This document shows positions 29,501 to 42,518 of a stretch of 64,000 bases of DNA, one piece after another (positions within the stretch are counted from its first letter, which is position 1; every line of letters begins with the position of its first letter). The position numbers and the translations under genes are program-made. The notes beneath the pieces are model-generated. The model was given only the letters and a program-made list of their open reading frames with translations, ran no database searches and was not told the origin of the DNA. Origin of the DNA: Lepidurus packardi (taxonomy: Eukaryota; Arthropoda; Branchiopoda; Notostraca; Triopsidae); NCBI GenBank assembly GCA_023053545.1, contig JAKZAN010000001.1, positions 3,554,565 to 3,618,564 on the forward strand, read 5' to 3'.

Positions 29501-29892
29501 TTTCTGACGTGGATGTGGGAACGATTCAGCGAGTAGAACTTCACTGGAATTACGACGCCAATATTTTGGATCCCAATACTATTTGTGACCCTTTGTTCTG
29601 CAACAAACACATTTACGTGTCCAGCGTTGAAGTCTCCGAAATGGATCACTACACTGAAGCGTAAGATATTTCTTCCATTTCAATATTAGAATACACTAAT
29701 TCGGGTTAATGGTTACTAGACTTCGGTTTTGGATTTAATTTTAATCAAAATTAGACCTATCTAACGAATTAATGTCATGAATGTTGTTTTAGCAATCGGT
29801 TAGCCCATACCTGGAAGTCTTGTGCTGTGAACGAAGAATACGTCGCCATTGGTGATGGCAACAATGCCGAGTTCTATCCCACTGCCTGCTAA
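26578..29892 (+). CDS. Secreted pancreatic-lipase-like triacylglycerol lipase
   Basis: Eleven exons join in phase to 525 residues: 26578-26704, 26996-27147, 27600-27719, 27790-27936, 28013-28121, 28208-28324, 28760-28998, 29059-29191, 29260-29386, 29454-29660 and 29793-29892 (TAA). The first exon supplies a signal peptide ([19 protein letters not shown]). The catalytic triad is visible: Ser198 in [11 protein letters not shown], Asp221 in GLDPAGPYF and His307 in [10 protein letters not shown]. The conserved EAIHTDAQ and the VCYDDLGC start of the mature enzyme are also present. A C-terminal PLAT/C2-like domain starts around [10 protein letters not shown]. Length and domain order match vertebrate pancreatic lipases, which hydrolyse dietary triglyceride. 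A digestive or extracellular role is inferred. Cysteines are numerous, as in secreted lipases. Confidence 0.93.
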
Positions 29893-30819
29893 AACCGGTG
29901 TATTAGCTTTCTTAAAATAAGTAAATTAATTGTAATTGTAACATATCGCAGTTTTCTTCTTTACTTGACGAATGTCATATATATTACGCTAAGAAAATTA
30001 AAATTGGCTTGAAAATATATATTTAGCTATACAAAATCGTCTGGCTCAATGATTATACTCTGTATTTACTGGAAAAAGCTTTCAAACAAACTGAAAATAA
30101 ATGGTGTAAACAATCCATTACATAAGTGAATGTTTTGGCTTATATTGCGAAACCTTCAATCTGTAAGACGAATATATTGAATTTGCAAGAGCAAAACAAC
30201 GAACTCTTGAAAGATAACACGTCTATTCTACTAGAAACAGCATAACAACTCATCCACAATCGAAAAAGAAACTATTTCGAGTAAATACTATGAAATAAAA
30301 CATTAAAAAAAACCTAACCCCTGTGAACGTCTTTTTTTTCAAAACAAGAAAAATCTTCAGAATGAAAGGTAGTATTTCAAGAGCGGTTTCATCACAGAAA
30401 AACTGCTCTTAAAGTTCCATCTTTCCATTCCATATTTCTATTTCGGTTTTCAACTGGTGAGAGACGAAAAACAGTGAAGTTTTGTAACTTGCAAAAATAT
30501 TTTCCCAAAAAATTGTCGGTATTTTGAAACCCAAAGAAAAAGCGGCAATAATTCCGGGCAGTGTGGCCCAAACCAAAACTTTTTCTCTCAAACTCTTCCG
30601 AAGCCCTTGTCGTTTTTTCCTTTCGTTTCTACTGGGTAAAAGATTTTAGGATTAAGAAAAAAAAATACTAACAGAAAAATTCTTGTCCTGGCGAAGAAAA
30701 GAAATAAAACTGAACTAAAAAAGGGCAAAAAAGAATCGAAGAAAAAGTTTTGATTTACTGTCATTTAACAACTTTTTGCAGCTTCAATCCCCCAAATTTG
30801 TCGCTCGTTTTTTCTATTT
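29893..30819. other. Intergenic region between the convergent lipase and STAT genes
   Basis: About 930 bp of AT-rich sequence holding both 3' UTRs. No other gene is seen. Confidence 0.45.
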
Positions 30820-33800
30820 TTAATTGTGCTTGTACTCGGGCAGGATTCCATTGTACTCCATATTAAAATCGTCCAAATTCGCCAACACTTCCACGTTGGC
30901 CATAAAATCCTGAAACTCCAACTCGGGACCCATATGAACGCTACTATAAAATAAAACAGAAAAAAAAAAATTTAGTATCCTAAAAATCGAGCCCTTTGCA
31001 TACAAAAAAAATTATTCAAGAATTGTCCAGAAGATTCCAAAAATTGTTTAGAGGCTCGTTGCTAAGCCAGGATAGAAACTGGAGCCAAAAGAAAACCCCC
31101 AAAACTCTGTGGAAAAAAAATCAAAGGGCTCGATCTTTCTAAAGTAAAACAGCGAAGTTCGCAAAAAAAAAAAAAATCCAGTTCTATCCAGACAGCATCG
31201 GCTTTATTTCAGATTTATTTTTAGGTACACCTGTTTCAAAAGAACGCCTGGGGCATAAAAAAGTTTCCAAAAACTGACACTCAGAAAAGCAACTCGACAA
31301 CGAATAACCTTATTTTAAGCCAAAAAAGGGTAAAGCCGGAATGTTAGATTATCGCTTTATATCCTCTAAGAAACTTATAACGTAACCAGAGATCTGCTCG
31401 AACAATTAAACTTACACGTAAAATAGAAAAATAAAATTACGACAATAAGCCATGTTATGGCACCGAAAAATTGTCCCGACCGGTTTCTAAAGTCACAATA
31501 ATTCATCCAAAAGCTTCCAACTTATAAAATTTCTTTTTGCCAGCTTAAAAATCACAGCACAAAAGCCGCCAATCCATGAATTAGTCCCGTCCCATCCCAC
31601 CAAACAGAGACTTCCTATCTTGTCCTTCCGTACTTCCAAAAGCCAAAACCAATCGTGATTAACATCAGTGAATTAAAAAAAATATGGGAATAAGTTTCAC
31701 AACGCGGATTGTCATCAATTGCTGGAGAGGAAGACATTTTGTCCAAAAAGAAAAATAAAAAACAAAACGATTGTTAGATTTGCTTTTTTTCCTTTCTGGG
31801 GGGGGAGGGGGGTGTGGGGTGGTTAAAGCACAATATAACTTGGAGAACAAGGATTCGTCACTTGCCTGGGTCCCGGAACTGAAGTAGGTTCCGATATCAC
31901 GCTTTGGACTGACGGAACGGGGGTATCGCGACCAAAACTTGTCTCGGGCGACTGTGGGTTGTAGAACGATGGCGTAGCAGGGTAACTATCACTGGAATTC
32001 GCGCCACTCCATCTTTAAAAAGATGTAAAAGATTAAAATTTGAATACAAGTGGCAAAGGTTCCTAAAACGTGAACAAGTATAGTGAAAACTATCAAACTA
32101 TAAACTGGATTGTCTTTTCATTTTTTATTATATTTACTTTCAAAATTCAACTTTAAAGTTAGCGTTACTGGTTGACCTTCTAGTTCGCCACTCTGACAGC
32201 TAGTCGACTTCCAAGTCAACTTTCTTCGAAGTTAGATAACTACGGCTATGTAGCGGGGCTCGAAGTAGTCGACTTCCAAGTTCTGACTAGCCATCTCAGA
32301 GTATGCTTCAAGGACTTAAAGGACTTCAAGGACTTAAATTACAAAAATTTAAGTTTGTAGCATAACCTTCTAAACTTAATCGATAAAAAATTATAATTTC
32401 ATTTTTAGTTCCGGGTTTGGGAAACGTTACTTAAGGTTCTCTTCCTCCTACTGTGGACTCGTTTAAATTTCTAAATTATAAAGTTTTAAGAAAAACCTCT
32501 TAATTAAAAATCTTTCTAGTCTCTGAACTTCAAAAGTTTAGTTTATCCTCAGCAAAGTTTGTTAAACTTAAGATTCCGAGTAAGGAAGAGTTTTTAAACA
32601 AAAGGAAAATGAATTAAGAAAATGTCTTACCCAGGGACGTGTGTCACTAGGAGTGGTCGCACATATCCATTGCTGGAAGGCTGGTTCTCGTTTATAGGCG
32701 TGTAGTACTTTCCAAAGGCTTGATCTTTCGATATATCCGGGTACAAATAGTTCAAGTGCTTTAGGTCAGATACGCGGTCAGCCAAGGAGCGAATTACGAA
32801 ATCCTTGCTGGTAAAAGGCTGCAACATCACGACATCATTTTGATCTTATAAATAAAACAAACACTAATTATGTAATCACACTTATCGGCTATCAAACTTT
32901 TTCTTTTCAAAGAGAGTAATACTTGATAGTAACACAAACAGTAGAACTATCAAATGCAACTTTTTAGGCAATTTACCTCCTACCCACGCAATCGTAACTC
33001 CTCCGAGCTCGGAATCTGAGAATCTGAGTAAGAACGTGCCTTTGGCACACTGTGTCAGCATCTCTTCTGTCTGTTTGCGTCCCACGAATCCAATAATCAA
33101 GCTACAAAATATAACAGGTTAACTTAATCTACTTAATTTATTTTAATGTAAAAAAAAAACCTACTTATCTATCCAAGGACTCCTCAAATGCTCTCTGGTG
33201 AGCTTCATAATGGCGTAAAACCACTCCCAAAAAGTGAAACTGCGATCAGGGATGGGTTCTTTGCAAAACTGGGACCAGCTTAGTAACAAATTATTGGGAT
33301 CGGTCAAACTCGTGTTCCTAAGGGGATCAAATAAACATAGATTACCACTTGCAACCTTTTAACTGGCTGAAAAGAAAAACAGCAGAAATACCTGAAGGCT
33401 TTACAAGCCAAGAATCGCATGTTTCCTTCAGTGATTGCTCGCCCAGTAGCCCATTTAAACTTGACGGACAAAGTTTCGGCCACTTGAGCCCAAGGAACTT
33501 TGTCTGGTACTACGAAAGGAATACGACCCGTTTCAGCAAAGGCATTATCCCAAGTTACTGTCGCCCAAGCGTGCGGTTCTTGGTTGCCGTGCACGATAAC
33601 CACTACAGGCAATGACAACGTCCAAACCTTGAACAATAAAGGCCAAAAAAATTAATCCATATATATATACCTCTATATCTATCTCTACATCTACAGATAT
33701 ATAGATATTGTTCGAAATGCTTTTACTTGGAAAACCAATTCGCCACCACCAACAGAGAATTTGGACTGGAAGAGCAATGAAAATTTCTCGTCCATCACCG

Positions 33801-36218
33801 ATTCGGTCCCTTTCTTCTCTGCTCGCTTGATCTTCCTCAATTGCATGTTCCTATACGAGAAAATCGAAAAAATTAGCACAATTTACTAACATTTCCTGAA
33901 TTAATGAATCAAATACAACGAAATCAACTAAACTGAATCAGTTATTAAGCTAACTATATTAATACATAAAAATTAGGGGTTACCTGAAAGAGACAGACAA
34001 CTGTCGAGTAGCTTTTTGGTATTCCATAGTCCCCGTGTTATTCAAAATTTCGCCTGAAGCTTCTCCTTTAGCCATTTTGTCGTTTTTCAGTAAAGTATTG
34101 GCTTGTGCTTCACTGATTATGGAAACTGTGACCTACAAAAGGGAAATGCAAAGAAAAACGCACTAACATCATACAAAATCCTTACAGTTTCAAGGAGTTT
34201 GGAAAAATAAGTTTGGAAAAGAAGATACGAAAGCTCCAAGTCCACAAGTTGTTAAAAAATTTTACTAATCGTACTTGAGGTGGAGTCATGTGCACGTTTA
34301 ATTTGCCTCCAACCAAAAGCCGAACCATGGCTGTAAACCGAGTATTGGTTTTCATGACTTGCGGTGGCTGACGTTCAATGATAAATGTGCTGAAAATTCC
34401 ATAAAATGTGCCCAAATTTAGACTCAAATCAGGTCTCAATTCAGTTTTTAAGACGTACCTGGTAACCAGGGAGGACAATAATTGTGTTATTTGCGTGTTA
34501 AGGGTGGGTAAAATGTCAGGCGTAGGTTGAGGGAAAGGCAGCTTTTGTCTGAGCCGTTCAGATTCCTTGATTTGTTGTCTGCAGAGCCAAATAATTTCAG
34601 CCAACGCTTCGCACCTGGAAAGACAAAGGAATAAGAAAATACATTACCATCTTCTTGTATTTCAGACGAAGTACGTATAAACTCTTATTTAAATATAAAA
34701 TTAAACGAAATTATATTAAAACTTAAAAACGAAAATTGAAATTAAACGAAAATAAACCTAAAGTGTATATTTTGAGTAATCCAAAAATTTCAATAAAACG
34801 AAATTGCTTTAAAGAAGGAAGGCCTTGCCAACATGACTAAAACAACAACTAGCCCCAACCTCCCCTACACCTAATTCACGCCCCTTTCCTATGAATCTGC
34901 AAATAATGCCTGATGCACAATTGCAAATTTTGAATAAACAAAAGCTACTGACAAATAAAAGACTAACTAAAGACTAAAAGACTAACTAACTTCGATAAAA
35001 GAAGGAAGGAAATAATCTACCATTCTTGAATCGCGTCCAATAACGTCGTCTGGAAAGGAACACCATTTCCTCCTAACTGTTGTTCTCGTTTCCAACGAAT
35101 CAGTTCTTCGTCCAAGACTTTGGCTTGCAACATTTCCAATAGTGACACTGTATCTTTGTGTTTATCCGTCAAATTCGACCGCATGGTCAACAATTCGGTT
35201 ACCTAGTCAATATTTGTCCGTTACCAACCGATACTAAATCGTATTTAAACGTCTAGGAGTGAAAACGAAATTTAGTCTAGAACTGGCAAAACATACAATT
35301 CCGCTTAAAATGTCCGAAAGATAAAGGAAAATTCAGTCCGGAATCATACTTTTTGGTTAAGTTTCTGCTCGCTCTGTTCCTTTTTATGGCGAACTTGCTT
35401 CTCCAAGTCTGTTTTGTGCTGGGAAGGAGGCTGAGTTTGCAAATGAGTCAAACTAGCTTGCAATTTCGTAAACTCGTGGTATTCCAACGCCAACGCTTCC
35501 AATTCTTGCTCCATACGCCGCAGTTCTTCCCCAGTTTCTTGGGTACGGTGTCGTAAACTCTCCAATTGGTGGTTAATCTCCATAGCTGTGTCTGTCACGT
35601 TCATTTGAGCCAAAGATTCCATTCCTCCAAGCCCCAACTATTTAAAAAAAAGCCACAAGAAAGATAGCCTTAAAAAGTCTTAATATTTCGCTTTTTTAAT
35701 CACCTCTTCAGCTCGCTGTACTAATTTCATTTCCATAGCTAGACAGTGGCGAATTGTACGGAAAAGATCTAACGGATTTTGGCTGTAGGTATCCTAAGCA
35801 AAGAAAGACAATCTCAGTTTACTTCAAATTTTCTCCAAGGTTAAAAAAGCTCACTCTAAATGTATTAGCGGCTTCTTGGAGCTTAATTTTGGTCAAAAAC
35901 AGCTCTTCACTGGTCATGGATGCAGCTTTAGTCTCCAATTCTTGGATTAAGGAGCCAACAATTGTTCGCGCGTACTGTTCATGTTGGGGATTATCTGGAT
36001 CAATCTCATTCCTACAACGATAAACACAGAAACAAGATTAAAAGAGTTTAAAACTTAAGTCTGAAGATAAAAACGTGTGGGTGTACTTACATCATCTTGC
36101 TCTCGATCCATGGCGCCAAAACATGGCGAACTTCGATGGGAAAATGCTCTCCATAAATAGCCCGGATTTGCTGCCAAGCATCTCCTCCTGATTGCTGCGC
36201 TTTCGTCCACAAAGACAT
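30820..36218 (-). CDS. STAT transcription factor, STAT5-like (Stat92E type)
   Basis: Fifteen coding exons join in phase to about 795 residues, matching STAT5 length. Boundaries: 36218-36091, 36011-35855, 35793-35704, 35637-35350, 35202-35021, 34614-34459, 34389-34275, 34132-33984, 33850-33727, 33627-33392, 33317-33165, 33101-32977, 32844-32631, 32012-31866 and 30943-30820. The N-terminal cooperative domain begins [19 protein letters not shown] coiled coil follows, then the DNA-binding domain ([27 protein letters not shown]). The linker includes [12 protein letters not shown]. The SH2 domain carries [14 protein letters not shown]. The predicted JAK phosphorylation site is Tyr695 in NGYVRPLL, at the same place as human STAT5 Tyr694. 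The penultimate exon uses a GC donor (CAG|GCAAGT) before the long last intron. The gene mediates cytokine JAK/STAT signalling in its relatives. Confidence 0.95.
32190..32302. mobile_element. Small inverted-repeat element in a STAT intron
   Basis: The left end ACTCTGACAGCTAGT and the right end, reverse-complemented ACTCTGAGATGGCTAGT, pair imperfectly. Inside, TAGTCGACTTCCAAGT occurs twice (about 32201-32216 and 32266-32281). At 113 bp it resembles a MITE or fold-back remnant. No target duplication is evident, so this is tentative. Confidence 0.4.
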
Positions 36219-37588
36219 ACTAAAAGTTCACACGAAAAACATGAAAAATCTTAAAAATCCATCACTTAATATTCCTAGAAATTTATGGGAAATTATCAAG
36301 CAGGAAAAACTCCAAAATACTTTCACTTTAACATTCAGACTCGGTTTTTATTACTGCCTTTGAAGTATAAAGTTAAATTCCTTACCTATATGCAAATCAT
36401 AATAGACACTTTTCATTATAGACACGATGCAACTTTCCATCGTTTCACTTAAGGAATAGGAAGGAAAGAAAAAAGGATTCAGAAAAACGAGTAGCAGTAA
36501 AAAAAAAGGTTTAGCAGTTTGTGAATTAAACACATGGCATAAGGCACTAACGAATTAAGTAACAAACCGACGATCATATAAACGTTTGGTGACAACTTAC
36601 AGTAGGATCTTGTGCTTATCTTGGGTGAAATTCACAGGAAATTCGCTCCCTAACTTTTAAAGCGTCATAGAAGCCTTGACAAAATAACTCAAAGTGACGC
36701 CTCTGGTCGTGAGGGGGCGCTGCAAACGCTTACAACGCGCTAATATTGAACCTTAACTTGAGTTTGCTTAGTAAAACTCGGGGTTTTTAACCCAACAAAA
36801 ACCCTTTCTCAGAACTGAGAGACCCTGAACTGATGTGAATTTCCCAGAAACCTGTCTACAAGTAGTTTAACATGAGCCAGGCGACCTGTTTTCCTCCAAA
36901 GAGGGGGCGTGTAACCCCCCTAAAGCGACTTTGAAAACTTTTACACCTTCAAAGTTTTTTCTAAACAATTAAATAAACCACATGGCTTTTACTCCACTTC
37001 GCAAGCGTTAGGGTCATGTTTACCCAATTAGCTATAATTAGCATAGGCATTCCATCCTCGTTCAAACTTTATAGCTTTCTAGAATCTCTCAAAACTCTTT
37101 CAATTTTCCCTCTCTTCATTCCACAGAATACGTGCACACAAGGAAATTTCGCGCATGTACGAGTGAATATGATTCTAGGAACCCTTTACATTATCTACGT
37201 TTCCAGGAAACTTGAGACCCCAAGTGTATTGACGATCCACCTGATTCCGTTTGAAAGGGGGGGGGGGGGGGTGAAAAGGAGTATTTTTTCTTTCCTTTTA
37301 CTCCTTTTGTGGTGGTTATTTCTTTCTCTCGGGACATATTGCAGCGTCCCTCAATGGAATACATTGGAATAGATTAAATAACTGAGATTAGGAGCAAATG
37401 AATTATGCAAAAACTTAAGATTTGACCATTTGTTTTCCTAACATGACAGTAAATCATCTCTGGGGCTTTGATTGTGGGAATAGTTGTCATACTAAGAGGT
37501 ACTAAGCCTTCTAAAGGAGCTCTATAAAGAGTCATGTTGGAGTAAGAGTTCGTTCTTTGGCCCTTACAAGCAAGCAGCTGGAAGCATT
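36219..37588. promoter_or_regulatory. Shared 5' region of the divergent STAT and methyltransferase genes
   Basis: These two genes point away from each other across 1.37 kb, so both promoters should lie here. A poly-G tract of about 14 bases is at 37257-37270. STAT 5' non-coding exons may also be here. I see no additional coding gene. Confidence 0.35.
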
Positions 37589-38707
37589 ATGTCTGAGAAA
37601 GTGCAAGACAAGTTGGAGAATCTTCAAGTTTCTAACCTGTACAAAGCAAGTTTCAATGCGGACGATTACCTCCAAGTGTATTACCGCGAACTGGACCCTG
37701 AAGTGGAATTCTTCTTGCAGAATCTTCACAACTTTTTCACCGACGGTTCGTTTTTATTTCACTTTCACTGTTTTCTTTTCTTCCACTGTTTTACAGAGAT
37801 TTGAATTTGCAAATCTTTTTCTTCACCAAAGTTAAAAGAATCACTGATAAAAAGTTAGATTTTTATATATCTCTTTTTAGTAGGTCAATTATAACTTGAA
37901 TTATGTGGTTTAATTTGCGACTGAAAATTGTCCGTATCTTTGTAGAGATGTTGACAGTTTGTAGAGGTCGTAAAGTATTGGAACTTGGTTGCGGTCCCAC
38001 AATCACTTCAGTAATCTCGGCAAGCGGTTGGGCGTCAGAGATTTTGATGTGCGATTTTCTGGAACCGAATCGACATATGGTGCTTGATTGGTTGCACAGC
38101 CAAAGTGACGACAGTTGGGCTCCTTTCTTCAATTATGTGGTTGCGTTAGAGGGCACCTCGTAAATTCAAATTAGCGTCACTTTAATTCCAAGATATATTT
38201 TTAAATATAAATCTTAAAAAGACTTCTGTAGATGTTTATTAACTGTCTACAACTTTCTGTAGGGACACTCGAAAGCTGGAGAATCGTCTACGTCGCGTTG
38301 TGCGAGATGTCATCTTTGCTGATGTCTATCAGTCCAATCTGGCTCTGGTTCCCTCTACGAAGGAATTTAATAAAAAACTAGCTTTTGATGTCGTAGTCAG
38401 CACCTTATGTCTGGAATTCGCGACGTGTACGCCAACGGATTATGTCCAAGCACTGCAACGTATTATATCTCTAATAACCCCATCGGGCTATTTAGTACTG
38501 CAAGGTGCCCTTCAGAACTCGTACTACTACATCAGAGAGCAATGTTTTCCTGCGTTGAAGTTGGACAAGGAATTCTTGATCCACGCATTCCAAACTGTGG
38601 GCTTGCAAATTGTTTTGTTCAAGGAAGTACCCCGGGTTTGTAGCGATCAAGCCAAACATGCCGACTACACTGCGATTTATTGCATTGTCGGCAAGAAGAA
38701 TCATTAA
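37589..38707 (+). CDS. NNMT/PNMT/TEMT-family methyltransferase
   Basis: Three exons (37589-37745, 37946-38159, 38263-38707) join in phase to 271 residues, the usual length of this family. The N-terminus has the NNMT-like pattern FNADDYLQVYYRELDPEVEF. The SAM-binding motif I is KVLELGCGPTITS, followed by the acidic motif II ILMCDFLEPNRHMVLDWLH. Later blocks are FDVVVSTLCLEFA and SGYLVLQGALQNSYYYI, which match the family's C-terminal half. Vertebrate relatives N-methylate nicotinamide, phenylethanolamine, indolethylamine or thioethers. The substrate here cannot be predicted. The protein is presumably cytosolic, as no signal peptide is seen. Confidence 0.88.
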
Positions 38708-39609
38708 AACTTTCCTCGTTGATTCGCATTTGGCCATCAACAAGAGTAGTTAATTGCTAGTCTACGTCGCATTGTGCGAGAGTGGGTGAGGAGAAGTGGC
38801 CGTTTCTTAGACAAGTGCTTGATATTTGAAAGATGGCACTTGAAATAATATTTCAAGTTGTCATTTTTGCTTGACTATGCGTTAACATGAGAATGTATGT
38901 GAGAATTTAATCTACGAACAGTGAGTTAATGTCTGGTTTTCTACATATTTCGAAGGTTATTGATTCAGAAAGTTTTGGTTGTGATGTCACGCAAAGTTTG
39001 TCGTGGCTACGAGAAACGTTTATGCCATGGTTACTGTTTAGATTTTTTAAAGATTTAACTAAATGCGAATCATATCCTTGACTTTTGTCCTACGTGAATT
39101 CAAACGGAAATTGTTAGCCCCAAAATTCCGTCTTTTATTGATACAAAACCTCTGGGAGCTAAACAAATAGCGCCGATTGTGTAAAAAATTACAATGGGTA
39201 CACACGGAAGATAAGCGCGGGCTACACAACAGTGCATATAGTAAATCAGTTGTGAAAAATCCACAAATATAATTGCTTTTTACTTCCTAAATAGATGCGT
39301 CTTCTGTTTTCCTTCATAATATAGTAAGGTTTTTGCCCTTTTAACCTTTTCAGTCCCCGAAGTTTGCCAAATCTACACAAGTTTTGGATCGTAGCTTTTT
39401 GACAGACGAGAAAAGGGAAGAAAAAGGAAGGAAAGAAAATGGATGGACTAAATTAATATAAAAAAGGTAGCTTGAAATCAAGCGAATCACAGGTCCGAGA
39501 GGTTAATAATTTGCCTTTTGTTTGTTTTCTTTGTCAACAAAAATCGTTAGAAGAAGGATAACATCAAATTGCGTTTTCGTCACTTATTTTTGTTCTCCAA
39601 TTCACCTAT
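38708..39609. other. Intergenic region between convergent methyltransferase and F-box genes
   Basis: About 900 bp, AT-rich, holding the two 3' ends. A short piece at 38760-38785 (CTACGTCGCATTGTGCGAGA) resembles methyltransferase exon 3 near 38288-38310, hinting at a small local duplication. No other feature is seen. Confidence 0.4.
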
Positions 39610-41769
39610 TTATAAAATGACGCAGCACCTGCAATAACGTGGCCGGGTCCCGCCCACCGAGAGCGGGGGCGTCACAGGAGCAAAATATGCATGAACGCGT
39701 ACATTCGGTAAATATGTCTAAATTGAATTAATTTAAAAATGCGAAAAAAATTTAAATAAAATACCCGAAGACGTTTTATGCCTGCACGAGTAATGAGCTG
39801 ACAGTCGTACAAGTCAATGCGTTGTAACGCCCTCGACGCTGCTAAATGATCCAATGCGGTGTCTGTGACTAAAGGGCAATTGTCTAATTCCAACACAGCT
39901 AAATGATCCGCTGCACAAGGCGAAGTACCCAACGACTTCAATCCTTCATCCGTAATGAGTTCGCAGTGGGACAAACTCTTAATAAAAGAAAAATTCCGAA
40001 AAACAGTGTTAATTAAATGTTTGAATTTCACTACCCTGATGTCACTGGAATAGTCTCGCCTCAGAATTTGTCTACCCTTACCAAGTGCAATCTTTGCACG
40101 CATCCTCTGTGTCCTACGGTGAACCAGTGCTCCGGGGTGCATTCTAGCAGTGCAACGCACCAAACGATCAAAATTTCTCCCGGGGAACTTATTTTTTGAC
40201 CTTTTCTGTCTTTGTCAAGCGTGAACGTTTGAACGCAAGAAGTGTGCACCAGTGCACTCGAGAGCACATATTAATAGTGTAAAACTGCACTGAATTAAAG
40301 GATTTTAACTTTTGCATTCGCGATTCTTTTTTGCTTTCTAATCGTGTTTGCACGTTTTCAATGCACTCTGAAGTACAGTAAACCATTTAAACCAAGTACA
40401 GTAAACCACTGCTGCATTTTAGCACTGAAGTGTAAAATTGATCTGAAATTCTATTTCCGAGCTTACCAAATGCTCTAGGTTTGGACACCCAGCCGCCAAA
40501 TAGGCTAAGGTAGCGTCCGTAATTAGTACACATTCTTCTAGGTCCATTCTCCGTAACATATGGCAACTCTAAATCACACAAATAAATAATAATATTAACT
40601 AACAACAAATAAATGACCATTGAATTTTAAGAATTCAATGTTGCATTGAAATTTACCCTGGCAAGGGCTTGAAATCCTGCATCGGTTAACTGTGAGCATC
40701 TGGCAACTTCCAAGGTAGTTAAAAGAGGGCAATGCTGCGATAATGCTGCTAGCGTAGTATCCGTAAGGTTGGAGCAGCTCGAAACGCACAAGAACTGCAA
40801 ATCCGGACATTTACGAGCAATTTGCTGAATACCATCATCGCTAATTTCCTTTTTTAGAAAATGTTAAACAAATTTATATGTGCCTATGTTAATTACATAA
40901 CTTTACCAGGCATCGTTGTACGTTTAGCGTCTGTAACGCATGGCAATGTCGAGCTAGGCAGGCCAAGGCTTCGTCTCCGACCCCTACACAGCCTTGGCAG
41001 GAGAAAAGTTTCAAATTACGGCTTCCGCAGGCTATGGCTTCAACTCCTGAGAGAATTCTGCGTTTAAAAGCCATTCGAATTGATAAAGGAAATGTTTACC
41101 TTCATGAGAAATCTCACACCAAGAGACGTCCAGGTGCTGGAGTAAAGGACAACCAGCTCCAATAGCTTTGAGGGCAGCATCCGTGATGGCTGGACAGGAA
41201 GCTAAGCGCAGCTTCTGAAGTTTCCCACAACAGCGACTCAGACTGAGGCAGGAACTGTCGGAAATCCGTTTGCATTCGCTCAAATTCAGGTCTTCGATAT
41301 TCTTGCAGTGATGGGCGAACGTTTTCATGGCTGTATCCGCCACGGATTGACAACCTTTCAAGCTCAACTGTTTTAAAAAGCCCCCGCATCTTCTGGCAAT
41401 GTTTTCTACGACTGGACCCTAATAAATCCATTTATATCCATGAATTTACGTCACAAATAGGAACAAGCAAATGAAGAGGAATTGTTTACCTCTACGTCTT
41501 TCTGGAAGCTAAAGAGATCAATTCTCTGCCAATTAAGACCATCTAGGGCTAATACGTTCCAGTATTTGGAGACTTGAGCACATCTACAGAGGGAAACCAC
41601 GTCCAGGTTGGAGAAAACTCTTCAAAAAATAGATTTTATAGTGAAATTAACTCATTTATTTATTATTTCATTAAAACCTTAGGAAGAGTTCTTTGGGTAA
41701 GCGCCGATTGATGAGGGCTTCTTCATCGCCACCGTTAAGTCTGGCTAACTTTAAAGAATACGACTTCAT
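39610..41769 (-). CDS. FBXL20: F-box/leucine-rich-repeat protein, FBXL20/FBXL2 type, with C-terminal CaaX
   Basis: Nine coding exons join in phase: 41769-41678, 41619-41490, 41418-41100, 41046-40907, 40848-40657, 40568-40467, 39977-39765 and 39717-39610 account for the body. The F-box (RRLPKELFLRVFSNLDVVSL, then WNVLALDGLNWQRIDLF) is followed by a run of cysteine-containing LRRs. These end in YDCQLITRAGIKRL and VHAYFAPVTPP. The last residues, RCRCCVIL in outline (CRCC then VIL), form a CaaX box predicted to be geranylgeranylated, as in FBXL2/FBXL20. The protein is the substrate receptor of an SCF ubiquitin ligase held at membranes. The intron 39978-40466 is enlarged by repeat-like sequence. 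The ATG at 41769 is the first in frame, but an additional 5' exon is possible because the frame is open for seven codons upstream of it. I listed eight exons with certainty; a further 5' exon is the ninth, unlocated. Confidence 0.92.
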
Positions 41770-42518
41770 GAGGGGCTGGTTTAGTACCTACAAAAAAAAA
41801 ACATACTGGAATTAGGAAAGGTAATTCTATTACTAATAGTAACGTCTAAAAAGAGGTAAGATTTACTAAAATTTAAGCATTACTTCAATGTGAGTTTTAG
41901 TGCCATTTGTAGCCATCACCTTTTTTTTACGAAACTACGCCGTAGGCTGCGACCTGTCTTCTTTAGGGAAGGAGAAGCCCTAATGCTTTCTAAGATTCCC
42001 CTTTTCTCTATTCACTCGCATTTCCTTGCTTTTCTTTCACGTACATTCCTTGGGTTTCTATGGTTACACTTTGGTCACACTTTAGAGATCATGATTATTA
42101 TAATAAATAATTTGGTAATTATTTGTTTGCTGAAAAATCAGGCGATTTGATGACGAACTCCCACACGAAACACTCTTTTGTCCCGCAGCTGATCAATTTC
42201 TTGTTTACTTCTCCTACAACCTGCTTTGGTGTATCTAAACATCTTAACTATCGATTAGACGTATACAGAACAAGCTAACTACGATTCTAAGGCTGAAAAT
42301 TCGTAAAAAGGCGGGAAGTTTGAAACTGGTGGCATTGGCTTTATTATTACAAAGAATTACTTGTCGTAATCGGTAACTTAAATTATATAGAAGCTTTGGA
42401 ATTGCAAAATGAGCTAAATAAACACTTACCACTAGATAGTTAAGAAAACCAACTCTTTTCATTGTAAACTGGAACGTTCTATGACATTATGAAAAATAAA
42501 TGAAACAGAAAACAACCG
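41770..42518. other. Intergenic region between the F-box gene and dymeclin
   Basis: 749 bp upstream of the F-box gene and downstream of dymeclin (both on the minus strand). It is AT-rich, with no other supported gene. It presumably includes the F-box gene's promoter and 5' UTR. Confidence 0.4.
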
